A stretch of DNA of 64,000 nucleotides from UBA4421 sp028228615 (GCA_028228615.1 JAOJBS010000008.1:1-64000); one strand, 5' to 3'; counted from the stretch's first letter, positions 30,262 to 39,199 are shown. Notes: generated by a model from the sequence alone, not told the origin. Numbers and translations are program-made.

Positions 30262-32358
30262 ATGCCCCGCACCACGCCTATAAGCAGATATCGGAATATA
30301 GGCATTGTGGCCCATGTGGACGCAGGCAAGACAACGACCACCGAACGCGTTCTATTTTACACCGGTCTTTCTCATAAGATCGGAGAAGTCCATGACGGCG
30401 CCGCTGTTATGGATTGGATGGAACAAGAACAAGAACGCGGCATTACCATAACGTCCGCTGCTACCACCTGCTATTGGGCAGGCATGAGCAAGCAGTACGA
30501 CGAACACCAAATCAATATTATCGACACCCCCGGACACGTAGATTTCACTATCGAAGTCGAGCGAAGCTTGCGCGTGCTCGATGGCGCAGTCGTTGTGTTC
30601 TGTGCCACATCCGGAGTGGAACCTCAGTCTGAAACAGTCTGGCGACAGGCGGATAAATACGCCGTTCCGCGCTTAGTGTTTGTTAACAAAATGGATCGGC
30701 AAGGCGCAGATTTCCCCAGAGTTGTAGAGCAAATAGGCGAGCGCCTTGGCGCACATGTTGTGCAAATACAAATGGCTCTAGGCTATGAAGAGAATTTTGC
30801 AGGCGTAATAGACCTTATTGAAATGCAGGCTATTCATTGGGGCGAGAGTGATCAAGGATTAACCCAAGAGCGATCAGATATTCCTGAAGAGTACCAAGCG
30901 GAAGCAGAAAGGCTGCGCGAAGTTTTAGTGGAGACTGCGGCTGAAGCCAACGACGAGTTGACCGAGAAGTATCTTGAGGGCGGTGAGTTAAGCATAGAAG
31001 AAATAAAGCTCGGTTTGCGTCTAAGAACGCTGGCCAATGAAATTGTGCTAGCAACCTGTGGATCTGCGTTTAAAAACAAGGGCGTTCAGTGCGTGCTAGA
31101 TGCTGTGGTAGATTTTCTCCCAGCGCCTACAGAAGTAAAAGCGATAGAGGGAGAGTTATCCGACGGCAGCGTGGGCCAACGTCCCTCTGAAGACGCTGCG
31201 CCATTTGCAGCCCTTGCGTTTAAGATTGCTACCGACCCCTTTGTTGGAACGTTAACTTTTTTCCGTGTTTATTCCGGTGTGCTCAAAACCGGCGATCAGG
31301 TATTTAATCCCATCAAGGGCAAGCGCGAACGTATTGGTCGAATGGTGCAAATGCACGCCAACAATCGCAACGAAATTAGCGAAGTACGTGCCGGCGATAT
31401 TGCGGCGGCTATCGGTTTTAAAGATGTTACAACGGGTGAAACGTTGTGCGCCAAAGAACATTCCATAATCTTAGAGCGTATGGATTTCCCGGAACCCGTA
31501 ATCTCAGTGGCGGTAGAGCCGCGTTCAGTGGCTGACCAAGACAAGTTGACCGTTGCCCTTGGCAAGCTCGCTCAGGAAGACCCATCCTTTAAAGTCGAAA
31601 CAGACAAAGAAACCGGTCAAACAGTAATCTCCGGTATGGGCGAATTGCACCTAGATATTATTGTCGACCGTATGCGGCGTGAATTTAATGTTGTCGCGAA
31701 TATCGGTAAACCCCAAGTTTCTTACCGCGAGACGATCCGCGGAGTGGTAGAGCAAGAGGGCAAATTTATTCGCGAGGCCGGTGGGCGCGGTCAGTATGGT
31801 CATGTAAAAGTTCGCCTAGAACCGCTGAAAGATGAAGACGGCGAGTTTGCCTACGAGTTTGTAAATCAGATAACCGATGGCGTTATTCCCAAGGAATTTA
31901 TTCCCGCAGTGGACCAAGGCATCCAAGATCAGATGCGTAATGGCGTAATCGCAGGCCACCGACTCATCGGCGTAAAGGCCACATTATTAGATGGCTCGTT
32001 TCATGAGGTTGACTCTTCTGAAATGGCGTTTAAGATCGCCGCGGCAATGGCTTTTCGCGAAGGCGCAATGAGTGCAGATCCTGTACTCCTTGAGCCAGTA
32101 ATGATCGTTGAAGTGGTAACACCAGAAGATTATATGGGCGATGTGGTCGGCGATTTAAATCGTCGCCGTGGCATGATAGTTGGTATGGAGGAAACACCCG
32201 CCGGTAAAGTGGTGAAAGCAGAAGTTGCCTTGTCGGAAATGTTTGGGTACTCGACAGATTTAAGGAGCAGTACTCAAGGGCGCGCAACCTACACAATGGC
32301 TTTTGCAAAGTACGCTGATGTGCCCAACGCAGTGATGGACAGAATTCGGTCTCGGTAA
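30262..32358 (+). CDS. fusA: Elongation factor G
   Basis: 698 residues. G motifs are AHVDAGKTTTTER (near 17-29), DTPGHVDFTIEVERS (near 92-106) and NKMDR (near 146-150). Domains II to V follow, including RGQYGHVKV in domain IV. EF-G drives translocation and, with RRF, ribosome recycling. Position between rpsG and tuf marks it as the canonical str-operon copy. Confidence 0.98.
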   Translation: MPRTTPISRYRNIGIVAHVDAGKTTTTERVLFYTGLSHKIGEVHDGAAVMDWMEQEQERGITITSAATTCYWAGMSKQYDEHQINIIDTPGHVDFTIEVERSLRVLDGAVVVFCATSGVEPQSETVWRQADKYAVPRLVFVNKMDRQGADFPRVVEQIGERLGAHVVQIQMALGYEENFAGVIDLIEMQAIHWGESDQGLTQERSDIPEEYQAEAERLREVLVETAAEANDELTEKYLEGGELSIEEIKLGLRLRTLANEIVLATCGSAFKNKGVQCVLDAVVDFLPAPTEVKAIEGELSDGSVGQRPSEDAAPFAALAFKIATDPFVGTLTFFRVYSGVLKTGDQVFNPIKGKRERIGRMVQMHANNRNEISEVRAGDIAAAIGFKDVTTGETLCAKEHSIILERMDFPEPVISVAVEPRSVADQDKLTVALGKLAQEDPSFKVETDKETGQTVISGMGELHLDIIVDRMRREFNVVANIGKPQVSYRETIRGVVEQEGKFIREAGGRGQYGHVKVRLEPLKDEDGEFAYEFVNQITDGVIPKEFIPAVDQGIQDQMRNGVIAGHRLIGVKATLLDGSFHEVDSSEMAFKIAAAMAFREGAMSADPVLLEPVMIVEVVTPEDYMGDVVGDLNRRRGMIVGMEETPAGKVVKAEVALSEMFGYSTDLRSSTQGRATYTMAFAKYADVPNAVMDRIRSR

Positions 32359-32376
32359 TTACAACCTTAAGGAAGG

Positions 32377-33700
32377 AAAATGGCTAAAGAGAAATTTGAA
32401 AGAAACAAACCACACGTAAACGTGGGCACAATTGGCCACGTAGACCATGGTAAGACAACATTAACAGCAGCACTGACAAGAGTTTGTGCTGAAGTTTACG
32501 GTGGCGAGATGCGTGATTTCGCCCAGATTGATAACGCGCCTGAAGAAAGAGAGCGCGGTATTACAATTGCGACCAGCCACGTTGAGTACGAAAGCGAAGG
32601 ACGTCACTATGCACACGTTGACTGTCCAGGACACGCCGACTATGTGAAGAACATGATCACCGGCGCAGCTCAAATGGACGGCGCTATCCTAGTATGCGGT
32701 GCAACAGACGGCCCAATGCCACAAACACGTGAGCACATTTTGCTGTCACGTCAGGTTGGCGTTCCGAAGATCGTAGTATTCTTGAACAAGGCTGACTTGT
32801 TGGCAGAGGACTGTGGTGGCGTAGGCACCGAAGAATACGAAGAAATGAAAGAGCTTGTAGAAATGGAGCTTATCGATCTTCTAGAGCAATATGAGTTTCC
32901 AGGCGATACACCAATCATCATGGGCAGCGCTCTGATGGCATTGGAAGGCAAGGACGACAACGAGCTAGGTACTACAGCGGTTAAGACCCTTGTAGAAACC
33001 CTAGACAGCTTTATTCCAGAGCCCGAGCGCGCAGTAGACCTACCATTTTTGATGCCTATTGAAGATGTATTCTCCATTTCAGGTCGAGGCACAGTGGTAA
33101 CGGGTCGTGTAGAACGCGGCATTGTGAACGTAGGCGACGAGATCGAAATCGTAGGCGTTAAAGACACAACCAAGACAACGTGTACTGGTGTAGAGATGTT
33201 CCGCAAGTTGTTGGACGAAGGTCGAGCAGGCGAGAACGTTGGTGTTCTATTGCGTGGTACAAAGCGTGAAGAAGTAGAGCGTGGTCAGGTATTGACTAAG
33301 CCAGGCGCTATTACACCGCACACTAAGTTTGAGGCAGAAGTATATGTACTGTCCAAAGACGAAGGTGGCCGACACACACCATTCTTTAAAGGTTACCGCC
33401 CACAGTTTTACTTCCGTACTACGGACGTAACTGGTGCGTGTGAGCTGCCAGAAGGTGTAGAGATGGTCATGCCAGGCGACAACATCAAAATGGTAGTTGA
33501 GCTTATATGCCCAATTGCTATGGATGATGGTCTGCGTTTTGCGATCAGAGAAGGCGGACGCACAGTAGGTGCGGGCGTTGTTGCTAAGGTAATTGCCTAG
33601 CAATTAACGACGCTATATCAAGTAGGCTCGTATAGCGGGCTTACTTGTATAGATCTAAAGCTGCGGCTTTAGAGATAGAACCGAACGTAGGTTCTAAAAG
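32377..33700 (+). repeat. Copy 2 of the 1324-bp direct repeat (tuf and its 3' tail)
   Basis: Matches 15619-16942 at a constant offset of 16758. Before the start codon only AAA is shared, and after CTAAAAG at 33700 the copies diverge completely. Confidence 0.92.
32380..33600 (+). CDS. tuf: Elongation factor Tu, copy 2
   Basis: Same 406-residue protein as the copy at 15622, here in the str operon 21 nt after fusA, with its own ribosome site AAGGAAGG. Two tuf genes in these two contexts are normal for gammaproteobacteria and are kept identical by gene conversion. The longer loop after NKAD is present in both copies. Confidence 0.98.
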   Translation: MAKEKFERNKPHVNVGTIGHVDHGKTTLTAALTRVCAEVYGGEMRDFAQIDNAPEERERGITIATSHVEYESEGRHYAHVDCPGHADYVKNMITGAAQMDGAILVCGATDGPMPQTREHILLSRQVGVPKIVVFLNKADLLAEDCGGVGTEEYEEMKELVEMELIDLLEQYEFPGDTPIIMGSALMALEGKDDNELGTTAVKTLVETLDSFIPEPERAVDLPFLMPIEDVFSISGRGTVVTGRVERGIVNVGDEIEIVGVKDTTKTTCTGVEMFRKLLDEGRAGENVGVLLRGTKREEVERGQVLTKPGAITPHTKFEAEVYVLSKDEGGRHTPFFKGYRPQFYFRTTDVTGACELPEGVEMVMPGDNIKMVVELICPIAMDDGLRFAIREGGRTVGAGVVAKVIA

Positions 33701-33859
33701 GCCTATCCGTTGACCCTCTGCTTAGTGAGGGTCCATGGGTTTGGCGTCAAAACGGTGCTGCTTTGAGAGGGGTGGCCCGTGATTGGCGAGATTGAAGTAA
33801 CCGTATTAAAAGTAATTTGAAAATAGTTGCATTAATACTGTTATTCACTCCAAGAAGTG

Positions 33860-33888
33860 TTGCTTGAAATAATTCTACTCTGTATAGT
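33860..33888 (+). promoter_or_regulatory. S10 operon promoter
   Basis: -35 TTGCTT (33860-33865), a 17-nt spacer, -10 TATAGT (33883-33888), then TCGCCTCCCGC. The CGCCTCCC directly after the -10 is the same as after the rRNA -10 element at 7747. Confidence 0.7.
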
Positions 33889-33978
33889 TCGCCTCCCGCT
33901 TTGGAGAGCGTAAAGCCTTAAGTTTAAGCTTAGGTTTTGCCGCGAACGGCAGTTTTAGAGTCGTGTTTAGTGGGTGTG

Positions 33979-34033
33979 GTTGCCTCAGTGTGGCAACGCA
34001 AAGCTCTTTAACAGGAGAAATGCTCTTTTAACC
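33979..34033 (+). promoter_or_regulatory. Hairpin plus two boxA-like motifs in the S10 leader
   Basis: GTTGCC/GGCAAC (33979-33997) is a 6-bp hairpin with a 7-nt loop. GCTCTTTAACA (34003-34013) equals the boxA core of the rrn spacer at 10012. TGCTCTTTTAACC (34021-34033) is a second copy with one extra T. rpsJ, the first gene, encodes NusE, which binds boxA together with NusB. Confidence 0.6.
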
Positions 34034-34095
34034 ATTTTGTGCGTTGAGTGCGGGATGGGGAACGAGTGAATTTTAATTAGGGTTGGAGTTTGTAA

Positions 34096-34407
34096 GTGCA
34101 AAATCAGCGTATACGCATTCGCTTGAAAGCATTTGATCATCGTCTTATAGATGTATCGACGCAGGAAATAGTTGATACCGCTAAAAGGACTGGTGCGCAA
34201 GTGAAGGGACCTATCCCGCTGCCCACTCGTAAAGAGCGGTTTACAATTCTTGTATCACCTCACGTCAACAAAGACGCGCGGGACCAATACGAGATCCGTA
34301 CCCATAAAAGACTCCTGGATATTGTTGAGCCCACAGAAAAGACAGTCGATGCGCTTATGAAGCTCGATCTGGCAGCTGGGGTTGAAGTACAAATTAGTTT
34401 GAATTAA
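34096..34407 (+). CDS. rpsJ: 30S ribosomal protein S10 (NusE)
   Basis: 103 residues, beginning with GTG at 34096 after GGAG. The pattern IRIRLKAFDHRLID and the loop GPIPLPTRKERFTIL are typical. Besides its place in the 30S head, S10 pairs with NusB on boxA RNA and binds the NusG KOW domain. The stop codon overlaps the first arm of a long inverted repeat (34406), and the gap to rplC is unusually long. Confidence 0.98.
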   Translation: MQNQRIRIRLKAFDHRLIDVSTQEIVDTAKRTGAQVKGPIPLPTRKERFTILVSPHVNKDARDQYEIRTHKRLLDIVEPTEKTVDALMKLDLAAGVEVQISLN

Positions 34408-34527
34408 TCGGAGCCTTGCTGACTCTTTCGGGAGTGAGTGAAGTTTCGAAGTTTTGATACAAAAAGGCTCCGATTGGGAGCTGGCGATTGGCGAAAGCCG
34501 GGCACTGTCCTTTTACTCGAGAGAGTA
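34406..34527 (+). promoter_or_regulatory. Structured RNA in the rpsJ-rplC spacer
   Basis: AATCGGAGCCTT (34406-34417) and AAGGCTCCGATT (34464-34475) form a perfect 12-bp stem, with ACTC/GAGT inside. GGCGAAAGCC follows near 34490, a short stem with a GAAA tetraloop. TACTC-GAGA-GAGTA at 34514-34527 has a GAGA tetraloop. The spacer is 176 nt, where 10-50 nt is usual. Confidence 0.6.
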
Positions 34528-34583
34528 GATAAGGGTGGAGGCCCAGCACGCCGTCGTTACCGCACAAAGGTAGGATTAGACCA

Positions 34584-35249
34584 ATGGCAATTGGACTGGT
34601 AGGTAAAAAAAGTGGCATGACTCGCATCTTCAATGAAGAAGGCGTATCAGTGCCGGTCACGGTTATAGAAGCCGAGCCTAATAGAATTACTCAGGTAAAG
34701 AGTGTTGAAAGCGATGGCTATGTAGCTGTCCAAGTAACCACCGGCGAAAGACGACAAAGTCGTGTGAGCAAGCCTATGGCTGGGCACTTTGCTAAAGCGA
34801 AGGCTGGCGCGGGTCGCGGTTTGTGGGAGTTTCGTTCCATGCAGGCTGATGACTTGAACGTTGGTGGAGAGCTTACGGTTGAGCAGTTCGAGGCAGGTCA
34901 AACTGTCGACGTACAAGGCACATCAAAAGGTAAGGGTTTTGCCGGTACCATCAAGCGATGGAACTTTGCAGGTCAAGACAACACTCACGGCAACTCTATC
35001 TCTCACCGTGCGCCTGGCTCTATTGGCCAATGCCAAACACCTGGTCGTGTATTCAAAGGTAAGAAAATGTCAGGCCACATGGGCGCAGCACGTGTGACTA
35101 CACAGAACTTAGAGATTGTTCGGGTAGATACAGAGCGCAACCTGATTATGGTTAAAGGCGCAGTACCCGGAGCCACCGGTGGAGACGTATTTATTCGTCC
35201 TGCGGTAAAGGCTCGTCCCGAAGCGCTGGCTGCGGGAGAAGGTGAATGA
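34584..35249 (+). CDS. rplC: 50S ribosomal protein L3
   Basis: 221 residues (E. coli 209), an early assembly protein reaching the peptidyl-transferase centre. It begins AIGLVGKKSGMTRIF and contains SHRAPGSIGQCQTPGRVFKG (near 142-161), which includes the glutamine that PrmB methylates in E. coli. The C-terminus has an extra tail ending LAAGEGE. The stop overlaps the rplD start (ATGA). Confidence 0.98.
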   Translation: MAIGLVGKKSGMTRIFNEEGVSVPVTVIEAEPNRITQVKSVESDGYVAVQVTTGERRQSRVSKPMAGHFAKAKAGAGRGLWEFRSMQADDLNVGGELTVEQFEAGQTVDVQGTSKGKGFAGTIKRWNFAGQDNTHGNSISHRAPGSIGQCQTPGRVFKGKKMSGHMGAARVTTQNLEIVRVDTERNLIMVKGAVPGATGGDVFIRPAVKARPEALAAGEGE

Positions 35250-35851
35250 ACTTGAATCTAGCCCTAGACGGCGGCAGCGTAGAAGTAGCTGATACCGCAT
35301 TCAGCAGAGAATTCAACGAGTCTCTCGTGCACCAAGTTGTAGTCGCTTACATGGCGGGTGCAAGACAGGGTTCGCGCGCACAGAAAAATCGTTCAGCAGT
35401 AAGCGGTGGTGGTAAGAAGCCATGGCGTCAAAAAGGTACTGGTCGCGCAAGAGCGGGTACTACTAGATCGCCAATCTGGCGTTCAGGTGGTGTGACATTT
35501 GCTGCGCAGCCGCAAGATCACTCTACAAAAGTGAATCGCAAGATGTACCGTGGCGCATTACGTTGCATCCTTTCTGAACTTATTCGTAAAGAGCGTCTTA
35601 TCGCGGTCGAGAATTTCTCGGTTAAAGCGCCAAAGACCAAAGAGCTCTTGTCCCAACTCAAAAGCCTAGATATGAGTAACGTTTTAATCGTTACTGAAGA
35701 CGGCGATGAGAATCTATTTTTGGCAGCTCGTAACGTTCGCTTTGTTGATGTTCGAGATGTTGAAGGTGTTGATCCGGTGAGCCTAATCAGTCACGACAAA
35801 GTGCTGATCACGGTCGCGGCATTGAAGAAGCTAGAAGAGGCATTGGTATGA
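35246..35851 (+). CDS. rplD: 50S ribosomal protein L4
   Basis: 201 residues. The tunnel loop KKPWRQKGTGRARAGTTRSP (near 57-76) is intact, including the region where macrolide-resistance changes arise. In E. coli free L4 represses the S10 operon through the rpsJ leader. It overlaps rplC and rplW by 4 nt each (ATGA), so translation is coupled. Confidence 0.98.
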   Translation: MNLNLALDGGSVEVADTAFSREFNESLVHQVVVAYMAGARQGSRAQKNRSAVSGGGKKPWRQKGTGRARAGTTRSPIWRSGGVTFAAQPQDHSTKVNRKMYRGALRCILSELIRKERLIAVENFSVKAPKTKELLSQLKSLDMSNVLIVTEDGDENLFLAARNVRFVDVRDVEGVDPVSLISHDKVLITVAALKKLEEALV

Positions 35852-36144
35852 ACCAGGAGCGCATCTTTACTGTTCTACGCGAACCTCACATATCAGAAAA
35901 AGTTTCTGTACTAGGTGATGTGGCTAATCAATACGCTTTTAAAGTATCTGTAGATGCGACTAAAGCTGAGATTCGTGAAGCCATTGAGACTATTTTTAAA
36001 GTCTCCGTAAAGAACGTCAGTACAGTAAATGTAAAAGGCAAGACTAAGAAGACTGCGCGCGGTATGTCGCGCAAGAAGAATTGGAAAAAGGCATACGTGA
36101 CCGTAGCGCAGGGCCAAGAGCTCGACTACATGGTTGCGGAATAA
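35848..36144 (+). CDS. rplW: 50S ribosomal protein L23
   Basis: 98 residues at the tunnel exit, the docking site for trigger factor and SRP. The pattern LREPHISEKV near the start and VKGKTKKTARGMSRKKNWKKA near 64-84 are typical. It overlaps rplD by 4 nt. Confidence 0.98.
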   Translation: MNQERIFTVLREPHISEKVSVLGDVANQYAFKVSVDATKAEIREAIETIFKVSVKNVSTVNVKGKTKKTARGMSRKKNWKKAYVTVAQGQELDYMVAE

Positions 36145-36156
36145 GGGTTTAGCGTA

Positions 36157-36984
36157 ATGGCTGTTGTAAAAACGAAACCAACTTCACCGGGACGTCGATT
36201 TGTCGTTAAAGTCGTCAACCCCGAGTTGCACAAGGGAGCGCCACATAAAGCGCTACTAGTATCGCAATCTAGGACTGGCGGTAGAAATAACGCTGGACGT
36301 ATAACGACTCGGCATCGAGGCGGCGGTCACAAGCAACATTATAGAATTATCGATTGGAAGCGCACGAAAGATGGCATTCCAGCAGTAGTTGAGCGTCTAG
36401 AGTACGATCCAAATAGAACAGCAAACATTGCGCTGTTGAAGTATGCGGACGGCGAGCGACGTTACATTATTGCGCCAAAGGGCGTTCACGCCGGCGATCC
36501 ATTGATGAGTGGGCCTAGTGCACCAATCAAGTCTGGTAACACGCTAGCGCTAAGAAATATTCCAGTGGGTAGCGTTATCCACTGTGTCGAATTGAAGCCA
36601 GGCAAGGGTGCCCAGATGGTGCGTAGCGCCGGTGGTTCTTGCCAGTTGGTTGCTCGCGAAGGTGCACACGCCACCTTGCGTATGCGATCTGGCGAAATGC
36701 GCCGTGTACTCAGCGAATGCAGAGCAACACTCGGCGAAGTAGGTAACAGCGAACATAGTCTTCGTTCATTGGGTAAGGCTGGCGCACAGAGATGGCGCGG
36801 TGTTCGCCCAACGGTTCGTGGTGTAGCTATGAACCCAGTCGACCACCCTCATGGTGGTGGTGAAGGCAAGACATCAGGCGGTAGACACCCAGTTTCACCT
36901 TGGGGAATGCCAACAAAGGGTCATAAGACCAGAAAGAATAAGCGTACCGACAGCCTCATAGTGCGTCGTCGCGGCAAGCGATAA
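36157..36984 (+). CDS. rplB: 50S ribosomal protein L2
   Basis: 275 residues. RHRGGGHKQHYRIIDWKR near 52-69 and the C-terminal NPVDHPHGGGEGKTSGGRHP (near 228-247), with the conserved histidine needed for peptidyl transfer, are present. L2 binds helix 66 of 23S rRNA and bridges the subunits. It starts 12 nt after rplW. Confidence 0.98.
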   Translation: MAVVKTKPTSPGRRFVVKVVNPELHKGAPHKALLVSQSRTGGRNNAGRITTRHRGGGHKQHYRIIDWKRTKDGIPAVVERLEYDPNRTANIALLKYADGERRYIIAPKGVHAGDPLMSGPSAPIKSGNTLALRNIPVGSVIHCVELKPGKGAQMVRSAGGSCQLVAREGAHATLRMRSGEMRRVLSECRATLGEVGNSEHSLRSLGKAGAQRWRGVRPTVRGVAMNPVDHPHGGGEGKTSGGRHPVSPWGMPTKGHKTRKNKRTDSLIVRRRGKR

Positions 36985-36998
36985 ACGGAGTAACGTAA

Positions 36999-37274
36999 GT
37001 GCCAAGATCATTATTTAAAGGCCCATTTGTTGATACCCATCTTTTAAAGAAGGTAGAAAACGCAGTGGCTAACAGTGAACGCCGCCCAATTAAGACTTGG
37101 TCGCGTCGCTCAATGGTCATGCCTGAAATGGTTGGGTTAACCATTGCCATTTATAACGGCCGTCAACATATTCCAGTCGTTATCAACGAGGACATGGTAG
37201 GACATAAGCTGGGTGAATTTGCACCTACTCGTACTTATCGTGGCCATTCGGCTGATAAGAAAGCTAAGCGATAG
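36999..37274 (+). CDS. rpsS: 30S ribosomal protein S19
   Basis: 91 residues, start PRSLFKGPFVDTHLLKK, later KTWSRRSMVMPEMVG and HKLGEFAPTRTYRGH. S19 sits in the 30S head with S13. It lies in the usual place between L2 and L22. Confidence 0.98.
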   Translation: MPRSLFKGPFVDTHLLKKVENAVANSERRPIKTWSRRSMVMPEMVGLTIAIYNGRQHIPVVINEDMVGHKLGEFAPTRTYRGHSADKKAKR

Positions 37275-37299
37275 CGCGCAGATAAGGTAGAGAAAGAAG

Positions 37300-37635
37300 A
37301 TGGAAGTCAGAGCGATTGCAAAACGCTTAAGTATCTCCGCGCAGAAGGTTCGCTTAGTGGCAGACCAAGTTCGCGGCAAGCCAGTGGCTGATGCTTTAGA
37401 TGTATTGAATTTCAGCACTAAGAAAGGTGCTGTACTAGTGAAGAAGACTCTTGAGTCAGCAATTGCAAATGCTGAGCATAACGAGGGTGCCGATGTAGAC
37501 GATCTCCGCATATCGGAAATCTTCGTCAACGAAGGCATGACAATGAAACGTATTCGTCCACGCGCTAAAGGCCGCGCGGATAGAATCCTAAAACGCAGCT
37601 GCCACATAACCGTGACAGTTTCGGATACGAAATAA
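37300..37635 (+). CDS. rplV: 50S ribosomal protein L22
   Basis: 111 residues. The N-terminal AKRLSISAQKVRLVADQVRG and the tunnel beta-hairpin with MKRIRPRAKGRADRILKR (near 86-103) are intact. L22 lines the exit tunnel opposite L4. Confidence 0.98.
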   Translation: MEVRAIAKRLSISAQKVRLVADQVRGKPVADALDVLNFSTKKGAVLVKKTLESAIANAEHNEGADVDDLRISEIFVNEGMTMKRIRPRAKGRADRILKRSCHITVTVSDTK

Positions 37636-37644
37636 GAGAATAGT

Positions 37645-38307
37645 ATGGGTCAAAAAGTACATCCAACCGGTATTCGCTTAGGGATTGTCAAAGATCACAC
37701 GTCAGTGTGGTATGCGGACAAGAAGAACTACGCGTTATACCTTCTGAACGATCTAGAGGTGCGCCGTTTTTTGCGCAAGCGTCTTGCTGATGCCTCTGTG
37801 GGTCGAATTGAGATTGCTCGGCCTGCTCAGACAGCACGCGTAACCATTCACACAGCCCGACCAGGTATTGTGATTGGTAAGAAAGGCGAAGACGTAGAAC
37901 GTCTACGCAATGATTTAAGTAAGATGATGGGTGTTCCCGTCCACGTAAATATCGAAGAGATCCGCAAGCCAGAATTGGATGCGGTGCTAGTCGCTCAGAA
38001 TGTAGCTCAGCAGTTAGAACGCCGAGTACAGTTTAGAAGAGCGATGAAGAGAGTAATACAGAACGCAATGCGCTTGGGTGCCGAAGGTATCAAAGTGCGT
38101 GTTGCTGGTCGTCTTGGAGGAGCAGAGATTGCTCGTTCCGAGGTCTATCATGAAGGAAGAGTGCCTCTGCATACCCTTCGTGCGGATATCGATTACGCAA
38201 CTTTTGAAGCTGAAACTACCTACGGTATTTTAGGCATCAAAGTGTGGATCTTTAAGGGAGAGGTTATCGGGTCACAAGCCCCTGCTCAAGCTTCTCAGCA
38301 AGCCTAA
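37645..38307 (+). CDS. rpsC: 30S ribosomal protein S3
   Basis: 220 residues. It starts GQKVHPTGIRLGIVKDH, has a KH domain with the motif IVIGKKGEDVERLRNDL (near 75-91), and the mRNA-entry helicase surface RVAGRLGGAEIARSE. The tail ends in an Ala/Gln-rich stretch. Confidence 0.98.
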   Translation: MGQKVHPTGIRLGIVKDHTSVWYADKKNYALYLLNDLEVRRFLRKRLADASVGRIEIARPAQTARVTIHTARPGIVIGKKGEDVERLRNDLSKMMGVPVHVNIEEIRKPELDAVLVAQNVAQQLERRVQFRRAMKRVIQNAMRLGAEGIKVRVAGRLGGAEIARSEVYHEGRVPLHTLRADIDYATFEAETTYGILGIKVWIFKGEVIGSQAPAQASQQA

Positions 38308-38326
38308 GCCGTAATTAAGTACGAAG

Positions 38327-38740
38327 ATGTTACAGCCGAAAAGAACAAAATTTAGAAAAATGCACAAGGGACGCAATCGAGGCCTCGCCCTGAGAGGTAG
38401 TCGCGTCAGCTTTGGTGAGTTTGGTCTTAAAGCCGTTGGGCGAGGCAGACTTACCGCGCGTCAAATCGAAGCCGGCAGACGAGCGATGACTCGTCGTATT
38501 CGCCGAGGCGGAAAGATTTGGATCCGAGTGTTTCCTGATAAGCCAATTACGAAAAAGCCTTTGGAAGTTCGCCAAGGTAAAGGTAAGGGTAGTGTTGAAT
38601 ATTGGGTAGCCCTTATTCAGCCAGGTCGTGTGCTTTATGAGATGCAGGGAGTGCCAGAAGATATGGCGCGCGAAGCACTCGCATTGGCAGCGGCTAAATT
38701 GCCCTTTAAGACAGTATTTGTTAAGCGGACAGCAATGTAA
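38327..38740 (+). CDS. rplP: 50S ribosomal protein L16
   Basis: 137 residues, start LQPKRTKFRKMHKGRNRGLA. The arginine in RIRRGGKIWIRVFPDKP (near 67-83) is the site hydroxylated by RoxA/YcfD in E. coli. L16 binds near the A-site tRNA elbow. Its stop shares one base with the rpmC start (TAATG). Confidence 0.98.
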   Translation: MLQPKRTKFRKMHKGRNRGLALRGSRVSFGEFGLKAVGRGRLTARQIEAGRRAMTRRIRRGGKIWIRVFPDKPITKKPLEVRQGKGKGSVEYWVALIQPGRVLYEMQGVPEDMAREALALAAAKLPFKTVFVKRTAM

Positions 38741-38931
38741 TGAAAGTCCAAGATTTGAGAGAAAAGACTGCAGAAGAGCTGCAAAGTGAAGTGGTACGTT
38801 TGCGCCGCGAGCATTTTTCGCTGCGTATGCAAAACGCCAGTGGTCAATTGGGCCAGCCGCATCTTCTTAAAGAAATACGTCGCGACATCGCACGGGTGAA
38901 GACAGTAATGAAGGAGAGTAAAGATGTCTGA
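38740..38931 (+). CDS. rpmC: 50S ribosomal protein L29
   Basis: 63 residues, two helices. It has KVQDLREKTAEEL and the signature KEIRRDIARVKTVM near the C-terminus. It overlaps rplP by 1 nt and rpsQ by 8 nt. Confidence 0.97.
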   Translation: MKVQDLREKTAEELQSEVVRLRREHFSLRMQNASGQLGQPHLLKEIRRDIARVKTVMKESKDV

Positions 38932-39199
38932 AGCAGAAAAAGCACAGACTAATCCGCGTACTGTATCCGGAGTAGTGGTCAGCGATCGCATGCAGAAAGG
39001 CATTACGGTCAAAGTAGAGCGTAGGGTTAAGCACCCGGTCTATGGCAAGTACGTACGTAAGTCGTCGAAGATCCATGCGCACGATGAAGAGAATGCTTGC
39101 AAGATTGGTGACACAGTGACCGTTATTGAATGTCGTCCATTGTCAAAAACAAAGACCTGGATGCTGCAAAGCATCGACGTTCGGTCTACTGGAGTTTAA
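38924..39199 (+). CDS. rpsQ: 30S ribosomal protein S17
   Basis: 91 residues with the OB-fold patterns GVVVSDRMQKGITVKVERRV and YGKYVRKSSKIHAHDE, and the C-terminal IECRPLSKTKTW. It starts inside the last codons of rpmC with GGAG upstream. Confidence 0.97.
   Translation: MSEAEKAQTNPRTVSGVVVSDRMQKGITVKVERRVKHPVYGKYVRKSSKIHAHDEENACKIGDTVTVIECRPLSKTKTWMLQSIDVRSTGV

Larger units (their letters stand above)
33601..34095 (+). other. 495-nt spacer: tuf 3' tail, S10 promoter and S10 leader
   Basis: The first 100 nt repeat the tuf copy 1 tail with its hairpins (33611-33696). A stem GACCCTC/GAGGGTC follows at 33712-33733. The S10 promoter is at 33860-33888, and about 200 nt of leader before rpsJ carries a hairpin and boxA-like motifs. 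I see no protein-coding frame. Confidence 0.7.

Noticed and set aside
33712..33733. Terminator after tuf copy 2
   Set aside because: GACCCTC/GAGGGTC is a good stem but is followed by CATGGGTTTGG, not a T-run, so I do not call it an intrinsic terminator.
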